From Labilibaculum sp. (GTDB taxonomy: Bacteria; Bacteroidota; Bacteroidia; Bacteroidales; Marinifilaceae), in NCBI GenBank assembly GCA_016743925.1, contig JADGFH010000024.1, positions 13,587 through 21,450 of the forward strand: a stretch of DNA of 7,864 nucleotides, read 5' to 3'. Below are positions 1 to 7,864 of the stretch, in pieces (the stretch's first letter is position 1; the number at the start of each line of letters is the position of its first letter). Position numbers and translations under genes: made by a program. The notes beneath the pieces were generated by a model that worked only from the letters and a program-made list of their open reading frames with translations, was not told the DNA's origin and made no database searches.

Positions 1-3140
<3,140 letters not shown>

Positions 3141-3249
3141 TTGAAAATAGGTATATGAAACGTCCATGACAGGCAATTGTGACACACAGGGGCATGATTA
3201 TTCGAGCATGGTAAGTTCCATATGCCAAATGAAAACAAATTATAATCAA

Positions 3250-4698
3250 ATGAAATTACGATATAATAAATGCAATATATTATTAGCTTCTGCACTGCTT
3301 GGAATTAGTTCACTAGCCAATGGAACACCTCCGAGAAAACAACAGAACCTGCAAAAACCAAATATCATCCACATACTGGCTGATGATGTTGGTTTCGATG
3401 ATTTGAGTTGTTTTGGATCTAAACACATCCTGAGCTCAAACATTGATCATTTAGCTGCGGAAGGCTGTAAGTTTACAAATTTCATGGCTCCTCATGCAAC
3501 ATGTACACCTAGTCGTGCTTCTTTGCTAACAGGCAGATATGCACCCCGAATTAATAATGGAGCGGGGGTAGATGTGCTTTGGCCAACTTCCAAAAAAGGA
3601 ATGGACCCCAAACAAGAAATTTCCATAGCGAAATTATTGAAAAAGCAGGGGTACACATCTGCTATCATCGGAAAGTGGCATCTTGGTCATTTGCCTCAGT
3701 TTTTACCTTTGGCTCATGGTTTCGACCGCTTTGTTGGAATTCCTTATCCTAATGACCATGGTCCTGAGCGATCAGGGAATACAGGTTCGAAAAGATTGCC
3801 TCAGATACCATTGATTTATGGTGACTCTATTGTGAAGCGTTGCGATAATAATGACTTAGCCGAATTACCGGCTTTGTTTACCCTCGAAGCTTGTCAGTTT
3901 ATTCAGGAAAATGCAAAAGAGGGGAAACCATTTTTTCTTCAATTGTCAAATATCGAAACTCACACTCCTTGGTTTGTACCCAAAGGCTTCGAAGGAAGAA
4001 GTACAATTGGTGCCTATGGAGATGCGGTAATGTATCTGGATCAAACGGTAGGCATCATTATGAATTATCTGAAAAAGATGAAGCTTGATAAGAATACAAT
4101 TGTCGTTTTTTCTTCTGATAATGGTCCATTGGTTCATCGATATCCAGAACTGGAAGCATGTTACGGAAAATATGCAACTGTTGATCAAGATAGAGAACAC
4201 GCTTTGAGAGATGGAAAATATCAGGCTCGATTCGAAGGTGGTACTAGGGTTGCTTGTATTGTAAGATGGCCGGGTGTTGTGAAAGAAGGTACTTCTAATA
4301 ATGAATTAATAGGAGGCTTCGATTTCTTTACTACTTTCTTGAAGATTGCTGGAGCAGAAATACCTACCGATCGAGTGATTGACGGTAAGGATATTCTTCC
4401 AATTTTAAAAGGTGAAGAAGGAGCAAAATCTCCTCATGAAGTATTTTATGGTTACACAGGTCATGGTTTACTACAAAGTGTTCGCAAAGGCAATTGGAAA
4501 TTGGCAGTTCCCGGTCGTGGACATTGGGCTTCCGATCCATTAGCAGAACCTCTATTATTTGATCTAAGTAAGGATTTGGCTGAGAAAAAGAATGTTGCCA
4601 AAGATTACCCTAAAGTAGTGAAAGAGTTATTGGATTTAGCCGAAAAAGGGAACAATGCAATTAAAAATCATAAACCAATGCCATTTGCTCTCGACTAG
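3250..4698 (+). CDS. Exported S1-family sulfatase, arylsulfatase A / GALNS-like
   Basis: Predicted to hydrolyse a sulfate ester on a glycan in the periplasm or outside the cell. From ATG 3250 the protein has 482 residues. A signal peptide is visible (Lys/Arg-rich start, hydrophobic core at about 8-22, cleavage near 23-25). The S1 motifs occur in order: calcium ligands Asp45-Asp46 (LADDVGFDD); the formylglycine site Cys85-T-P-S-Arg89 leading into LLTGR; Lys142 and His144 in GKWHLGH; His238 in ETHTPW; Asp290-Asn291 in SSDNGP; Lys323 in DGKYQARFEGG. The GIPYPNDHGP stretch resembles human ARSA and GALNS. The frame is open back to ATG 3166, and ATG 3229 is also possible. I chose 3250 because it places the signal peptide at the N-terminus and has an A/T-rich leader typical of Bacteroidota. 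It begins 109 bases after the GH2 stop, with no terminator between. The SulfAtlas subfamily and the sulfate position cannot be read from the sequence. Activity needs a formylglycine-generating enzyme encoded elsewhere. Confidence 0.92.
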   Translation: MKLRYNKCNILLASALLGISSLANGTPPRKQQNLQKPNIIHILADDVGFDDLSCFGSKHILSSNIDHLAAEGCKFTNFMAPHATCTPSRASLLTGRYAPRINNGAGVDVLWPTSKKGMDPKQEISIAKLLKKQGYTSAIIGKWHLGHLPQFLPLAHGFDRFVGIPYPNDHGPERSGNTGSKRLPQIPLIYGDSIVKRCDNNDLAELPALFTLEACQFIQENAKEGKPFFLQLSNIETHTPWFVPKGFEGRSTIGAYGDAVMYLDQTVGIIMNYLKKMKLDKNTIVVFSSDNGPLVHRYPELEACYGKYATVDQDREHALRDGKYQARFEGGTRVACIVRWPGVVKEGTSNNELIGGFDFFTTFLKIAGAEIPTDRVIDGKDILPILKGEEGAKSPHEVFYGYTGHGLLQSVRKGNWKLAVPGRGHWASDPLAEPLLFDLSKDLAEKKNVAKDYPKVVKELLDLAEKGNNAIKNHKPMPFALD

Positions 4699-4761
4699 TA
4701 GGTGCATTTTTTAAGAAAAAAAAAACGATACTATTAGCAGACTAAATAAAAAGATATCAAA

Positions 4762-6216
4762 ATGAATTACAAATATTTTATCAATAGTGGCTTAGGTATT
4801 CTTTTAGCCTCTTCGGTAATGGCTTGTGGAAGTCATAAAGTGAAGGAAGCCGCTGAGCAGTTGACCCAGCAAAAAAAGAAACCAAATATTGTTTTTATTC
4901 TGGCTGATGATTATGGCTGGAAAGATATTGGATACAATGGAGAAGGTTTCTATGAAACGCCTAATATTGATTGTCTCGCTAAAGATGGGATGATATTTAC
5001 AAATAATTATGCTTCAGGTCCTAATTGTGCACCTTCGCGTGCTTGTTTGTTGTCGGGTATGTATACCCCACGACATCATGTTTATACTCCGGGTGGGAAA
5101 TCCAAAGGGAAACTGGAGTATATGAAACTTAAGGTGCCAACCAGAAAAGCCGATGCCTCTTACAATACATTTCAGAGTAATAAGGATGAGATTGATCCCA
5201 ATATCATTTCTATAGCAGAAGTGATGAAAGGTGGAGCTTATACCACGGCCCGTTTTGGAAAATGGCATATTGGAGAGGACACTCAGGGCTTTGATGTAAG
5301 CAGTAGTAATGGGCTTCCCGGTTTGGAAGAAAAACATTATGGTGATATTAATGTTGCTGATCAGTTGACTGATGCAGGAATAAAGTTTATTGAAGAAAAT
5401 AAAGATCAACCATTTTTCTTATATATTTCTCATTGGGATGTGCATACTCCTATTCGTGCAAAAGCAGAAGTGAAAGCGCATTTTCAGCAAAAATTAGATA
5501 AGCTAGGTGGCGATTGGAACCCAACCTATGCAGCTATGATTTCTGCTGTAGATAAGAGTGTTGGAAATATTCGGGCTAAATTAAAGGAGTTGGGATTAGA
5601 TGAAAATACCCTTGTTATTTTTACTTCTGATAATGGTGGGCAACCACATGTTACAAGTAATAAACCCTTAAAAGGCGGTAAGGGGAGTTTATTCGAAGGG
5701 GGTATTCGTGTTCCGGCCTGTATGGTTTGGCCTGGAATTATTAAACCAGAAACAAGTTGTGATGTGCCTATTATTGGAGTCGATTTTCTGCCTACTTTTG
5801 CCGAATTGGCTGAAGCTCCTCTACCTCAAAAACAACTCGTCGACGGCGAATCTATTGTTCCCTTATTAAAAGGAGGTAAGGAATTGAATCGAAAGTCTAT
5901 TTTCTGGCATTACCCATTATATCTGTCAGGAAATAGGGGCAATAAAGTAATTCCTATTGTTGGAACGAATCAGTTGTATTGGCGAGGGACTCCTTCCAGT
6001 GCTATTCGCAAAGGCGATTGGAAGTTAATCTATTATTTCGAAGACCAATCGGTGAAGCTTTTTAACCTAGTTCAAGATTTAGGCGAGGAGAATGATATGG
6101 CTCAAACAAATCCTGAAAAAGCAGCTGAGCTATTGGCAGAACTTAAGGCTTGGCAAAAGGAAACCAAAGCACCTGTTCCAAGCGAGTTGAATCCAACTTA
6201 TAGTATAGCCAAATAA
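4762..6216 (+). CDS. S1-family sulfatase lipoprotein
   Basis: A second sulfatase of 484 residues, predicted to desulfate a glycan while anchored to a membrane. The N-terminus is a lipoprotein signal peptide ending in the lipobox V-M-A-Cys22. The residues after the cysteine (GSHKVKE) lack the acidic cluster that exports lipoproteins to the cell surface in this phylum, so a periplasm-facing anchor is the simpler inference. Conserved S1 residues are Asp49-Asp50 (LADDYGWKD), formylglycine site Cys89-A-P-S-Arg93, Lys167 and His169 (GKWHIGE), His228 (DVHTPI), Asp290-Asn291 (TSDNGG) and Lys307 (GGKGSLFEGG). The motif continues ACLLSG, with serine where the usual pattern has threonine. The C-terminal part (SSAIRKGDWKLIYYFED, then LFNLVQDLGEENDMA) is the usual sulfatase C-terminal subdomain. 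It lies 63 bases after the first sulfatase and has no Shine-Dalgarno sequence. The two sulfatases differ in nearly all non-catalytic regions, so they probably act on different sulfate positions or sugars. It is followed by the terminator at 6380. Confidence 0.92.
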   Translation: MNYKYFINSGLGILLASSVMACGSHKVKEAAEQLTQQKKKPNIVFILADDYGWKDIGYNGEGFYETPNIDCLAKDGMIFTNNYASGPNCAPSRACLLSGMYTPRHHVYTPGGKSKGKLEYMKLKVPTRKADASYNTFQSNKDEIDPNIISIAEVMKGGAYTTARFGKWHIGEDTQGFDVSSSNGLPGLEEKHYGDINVADQLTDAGIKFIEENKDQPFFLYISHWDVHTPIRAKAEVKAHFQQKLDKLGGDWNPTYAAMISAVDKSVGNIRAKLKELGLDENTLVIFTSDNGGQPHVTSNKPLKGGKGSLFEGGIRVPACMVWPGIIKPETSCDVPIIGVDFLPTFAELAEAPLPQKQLVDGESIVPLLKGGKELNRKSIFWHYPLYLSGNRGNKVIPIVGTNQLYWRGTPSSAIRKGDWKLIYYFEDQSVKLFNLVQDLGEENDMAQTNPEKAAELLAELKAWQKETKAPVPSELNPTYSIAK

Positions 6217-6379
6217 ATTAGTAAACAAAACGAATGGGTGCTTTACAAATGGCATGGTTTCTTAGGAGGTAAATAATAGCTATCCTAAAAAGGAAACATA
6301 GTTTATGTCAGAGAAGATTAAAAAAATAGTTCTTTTGTTTAGATCTTTATTTGCTAAGCTACTCTAAATTGAACCTAAT

Positions 6380-6418
6380 TAAAACCCGCTTAAACCATTC
6401 TGGCTTAAGCGGGTTTTA
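6380..6418 (+). terminator. Strong intrinsic terminator closing the GH2-sulfatase operon
   Basis: A perfect 14-bp stem: TAAAACCCGCTTAA (6380-6393) pairs with TTAAGCGGGTTTTA (6405-6418). The loop region adds CCA/TGG pairing (6395-6397 with 6401-6403) around TTC, separated by one A/C mismatch. The run of A on the left and T on the right gives a U-tract in either direction, so it could stop transcripts from both strands. It lies 163 bases after the second sulfatase stop codon, as expected for the end of that operon. Confidence 0.88.
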
Positions 6419-6420
6419 TC

Positions 6421-6457
6421 TTAAGTAGACTCGCGAGGAAAGAATATAACTACTTAA
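6421..6457. repeat. 8-bp inverted repeat flanking a CTCGCGAG palindrome
   Basis: TTAAGTAG (6421-6428) is the exact reverse complement of CTACTTAA (6450-6457). The 21-base spacer contains the perfect 8-bp palindrome CTCGCGAG (6430-6437), a G+C-rich word in A/T-rich surroundings. It starts three bases after the terminator stem. It could be a protein-binding site or a relic of an insertion. No gene start is adjacent, so a regulatory role is unsupported. Confidence 0.45.
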
Positions 6458-6483
6458 TATCTAAAATCAGTCTAGGCAGGGAA

Positions 6484-6538
6484 TTATACCATTTTGAATA
6501 CTTTGGGAGCCTTTAGGTGCGATAAAAACGCGGTATAA
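6484..6538. repeat. 7-bp inverted repeat with a 41-base spacer
   Basis: TTATACC (6484-6490) is the reverse complement of GGTATAA (6532-6538). The arms enclose a smaller GCG/CGC pairing (6519-6521 with 6529-6531). A pair of 7-bp arms in 800 bases of A/T-rich DNA can arise by chance, so this is recorded only as visible structure. Confidence 0.25.
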
Positions 6539-6659
6539 CCCTTTATCGGAATTTAACATACAGAAATCTTAATGCACATCATTCAAAGCCTCCAAAAGAA
6601 TTCTGCAGGTCTTTTATTCTATAATTAAAGCAATAAAACTTCTCAGAAACATTTCTCCT

Positions 6660-6697
6660 AAAAAACGAATCCCCGTAAGAAAAACTTACGAGGATTT
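6660..6697 (-). terminator. Intrinsic terminator, best read on the minus strand
   Basis: AATCC-C-CGTAAG (6668-6679) pairs with CTTACG-A-GGATT (6685-6696) around an AAAAA loop: 11 pairs with one internal C/A mismatch. On the minus strand the stem is followed after two bases by six U residues (the A run at 6660-6665), the classic terminator layout. The + strand side has only a weaker TTTATCTT tail. It lies about 340 bases downstream of the lipoprotein gene stop and faces the terminator at 6380, so it could end transcripts from the minus-strand genes after they pass through the palindromic element. Confidence 0.7.
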
Positions 6698-6889
6698 ATC
6701 TTGTAGTTCCAATAGAACCTAACAAAGCTAAATTGTGATATCAGCAACTGATCGAGTTCATAATGGTTTAAGGTACCCTTATTTGTTTCCCTCTTATAAA
6801 TATTCATGGAGTATTGGTTTTTACGGCAGTTCGTCTAATAACCTAAATAATTACGATCAAATTTTACTTTTTAGACAGTCTGGCGGTTA

Positions 6890-7018
6890 GTATAAGAATA
6901 GCAAGGGATTATAATACACTAATTTTCAGTTTAGCACATAGCTAAATCTTTGATTTGGCGGACTTCGTAAATACGCACCAACTTTCGGTTTGGTACTAAA
7001 CCCTTATTATTTTTATAC
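6890..7018. repeat. 129-bp imperfect palindrome with three internal hairpins, cassette-end-like element
   Basis: The outer arms GTATAAGAATAGCAAGGG (6890-6907) and CCCTTATTATTTTTATAC (7001-7018) pair at 17 of 18 positions if two G-U pairs are allowed on the + strand. Inside are three hairpins. The first is ACACTAA (6916-6922) with TTAGCAC (6931-6937): CTAA/TTAG is exact, and it extends to seven pairs on the minus strand with G-U wobbles. The second is GCTAAATC-TTT-GATTTGGC (6941-6959), eight pairs with one G-U. The third is ACCAA (6977-6981) with TTGGT (6990-6994). An alternative pairing joins GTTTAG (6929-6934) to CTAAAC (6996-7001). The element begins 15 bases after the lipoprotein stop codon in the minus-strand direction. 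It resembles a folded recombination site or structured RNA, but I see no integron GTTRRRY core. From memory only, similar elements recur beside small orphan genes in Bacteroidota; I cannot verify that here. Confidence 0.6.
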
Positions 7019-7033
7019 AGTGTTGTAAAACGT

Positions 7034-7387
7034 TTATTGTTCAAGTTCTAACTTTGTCCTATTGCCATCAGGGTCGATCCAATAAAATTCACATTGTTTT
7101 AAATCACCTATATGATATTTCTCAAGATCAATCAAAAATTGTTCTTTAATGTCCTTATTTAATGCTTGGTATGCTTTTAAATTTATAATGTGGTCTCCAA
7201 CTTCTTCTTTTATTTCAAATATTTTTAAGGCAGAATTTACTCCAGAATTTTTAGTTTTAATTATTAAAATTTGTCCGTCTAATTGTAATTGTGGAGCTTC
7301 TTTCATTTCTGAGTAAAGCACTCTTTTCTCACCTACAGAACAACTCCCTAACATCCCCATAATTAAGAGAATAATTATTTTTTTCAT
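7034..7387 (-). CDS. Small lipoprotein of unknown function
   Basis: A 117-residue protein that I do not recognise. It starts with a clear lipoprotein signal peptide: two lysines, a hydrophobic run (residues 4-13) and the lipobox L-G-S-Cys16, so the mature part of about 100 residues should be membrane-anchored. The mature part alternates short predicted beta strands (such as GQILIIKTK and DHIINLKAY) with a charged helix-like stretch (DIKEQFLIDLEKY), and ends FYWIDPDGNRTKLELEQ. There are no further membrane segments and no catalytic motif I can name. The ATG at 7387 is preceded by an A/T-rich leader without a Shine-Dalgarno sequence. It lies 27 bases after the stop of the upstream gene, so the two are probably cotranscribed. 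G+C content is strikingly low (12, 17 and 13 of 60 in three successive 60-base lines from 7081). The stop codon is followed at once by the palindromic element. Confidence 0.8.
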   Translation of the reverse strand: MKKIIILLIMGMLGSCSVGEKRVLYSEMKEAPQLQLDGQILIIKTKNSGVNSALKIFEIKEEVGDHIINLKAYQALNKDIKEQFLIDLEKYHIGDLKQCEFYWIDPDGNRTKLELEQ

Positions 7388-7414
7388 TTTATTTATGTTT
7401 AAAATACTAAGAAT

Positions 7415-7864
7415 TTATAAGCGTTTATACTCAGCTTTAATCTTACTAAAATTTCCGTATAGCGTTTGCATACTTTTCTTTGCTAATTCTGAGAAATTTA
7501 ATTCATATTTATAATTTCGACCATACGCTTTAGGTAAATAAACATTGTTATAAGTTACTTCCATTGTCTTAAATGTTGCATTCATAGTAGGCGGATTCAA
7601 TATATCAGTATTTTGAAAATCAATTAATTTTCTGTTTTTATAAGATGCATTACCCGAAAAATTATAGTATCGAACCTTCATTTGATTCCCTAAATTGATG
7701 TGAAAATTATTAGTAGTAGTGTCATTAAATTCTTTATCACTACATTCTGTTAGTCCAGCAACATAATAAATTTTAGAAAAAATCATTTTTCGATTATTAA
7801 TTAGATCATAATTACCTAAGAAAATGGAACAAACCATGGTTTCAGTTAGGTTTGAAGCATAGAC
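7415..7864 (-). CDS. Unrecognised protein, N-terminal part outside the window
   Basis: The frame is open from the right edge of the window to TAA at 7415-7417, giving 149 visible residues. Nine codons precede the first in-frame ATG (7837), so the true start is probably outside the window. I recognise no family. The visible part is rich in Asn, Tyr, Phe and Lys with a probable beta-rich middle (QMKVRYYNFSG, FKTMEVTYNNVYLPKAYGRNYKYELNF) and a helical, Lys-rich C-terminus (ELAKKSMQTLYGNFSKIKAEYKRL). It has no strong membrane segment and two cysteines. Base composition matches the lipoprotein gene (14 of 60 G+C at 7501-7560, 15 of 60 at 7681-7740), which suggests a shared origin. The 27-base gap to the lipoprotein start implies one transcript reading toward the palindromic element. 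The promoter would be outside the window. Confidence 0.7.
   Translation of the reverse strand, partial: VYASNLTETMVCSIFLGNYDLINNRKMIFSKIYYVAGLTECSDKEFNDTTTNNFHINLGNQMKVRYYNFSGNASYKNRKLIDFQNTDILNPPTMNATFKTMEVTYNNVYLPKAYGRNYKYELNFSELAKKSMQTLYGNFSKIKAEYKRL

Larger units (their letters stand above)
6217..7033. other. Convergent intergenic region without a convincing gene
   Basis: 817 bases lie between the end of the sulfatase operon and the end of the minus-strand lipoprotein gene. Stop codons are frequent in the frames I read. The region holds a strong terminator hairpin, a second hairpin with a U-tract on the minus strand, two long-range inverted repeats and a 129-bp multi-palindrome element, each listed separately. 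The only small reading frames I noticed are a 20-codon frame at 6305-6367 (+) and a 49-codon frame at 6658-6807 (-), which runs through the second hairpin. Neither is annotated as a gene. I recognise no transposase remnant, tRNA or CRISPR repeat here. Confidence 0.8.

Noticed and set aside
3205..3225. Small hairpin in the leader of the first sulfatase (ATGG/CCAT core)
   Set aside because: Only four contiguous pairs with a bulge and no U-tract, which is within what chance would give.
4700..4761. Terminator or promoter between the two sulfatases
   Set aside because: The T6 and A10 runs can pair only as A-T around a very short spacer, with no G-C stem, and no clear -33/-7 Bacteroidota promoter pair is visible. 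It is best read as an A/T-rich leader.
5014..5409. 131-codon minus-strand reading frame inside the second sulfatase
   Set aside because: It is antisense to the conserved catalytic region of a clear sulfatase and has no family features, so it is a shadow of the real gene.
6658..6807. 49-codon minus-strand reading frame
   Set aside because: Its last third translates through the terminator hairpin and its stop codon overlaps the U-tract. There is no recognisable domain, so it looks like a chance frame.
6721..6889. Possible decayed gene or insertion-sequence remnant
   Set aside because: I read this stretch for transposase-like motifs and flanking terminal repeats and saw none. Stop codons interrupt the frames I checked.
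6890..7036. Integron attC site in the strict sense
   Set aside because: The size and palindromic folding fit, but I could not find paired RYYYAAC and GTTRRRY core sites at the ends, and no integrase is in the window. It is described as an unclassified element instead.

Overview
The window looks like part of a polysaccharide-utilisation region from a member of the Bacteroidota. This is inferred from A/T-rich leaders with no Shine-Dalgarno sequence at the visible starts, two lipoproteins with clear lipoboxes, and a LacZ-type GH2 enzyme beside S1 sulfatases. The pairing of a beta-galactosidase with sulfatases suggests a diet of sulfated galactans (marine algal, or possibly host glycans), but no depolymerase, SusC/SusD pair or regulator is present to fix the substrate.

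Left part (1-6216, + strand): three genes in the same direction, probably one transcript. They are a large GH2 beta-galactosidase cut by the left edge (1-3140), an exported S1 sulfatase (3250-4698) and a second, distantly related S1 sulfatase that is a lipoprotein (4762-6216). Both sulfatases keep the cysteine that is matured to formylglycine and all metal and sulfate ligands I can place. The likely division of labour is that the sulfatases remove sulfate groups that block the galactosides, and the GH2 enzyme then releases galactose.

Middle (6217-7033): 817 bases with no convincing gene. A strong 14-bp terminator hairpin at 6380-6418 closes the + strand operon, and a hairpin with a U-tract on the opposite strand (about 6660-6697) can stop minus-strand transcription. 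Between and around them are inverted repeats. The most striking item is a 129-bp element at 6890-7018: an 18-position imperfect inverted repeat enclosing three smaller palindromes.

Right part (7034-7864, - strand): two small unrecognised genes, one a 117-residue lipoprotein and one cut by the right edge. They point toward the sulfatase operon, are spaced 27 bases apart and are far more A+T-rich than the left part. The palindromic element starts 15 bases after the lipoprotein stop codon. AT-rich orphan genes followed directly by a folded element look like a mobile or exchangeable cassette, and this is the part of the window most likely to be undescribed.
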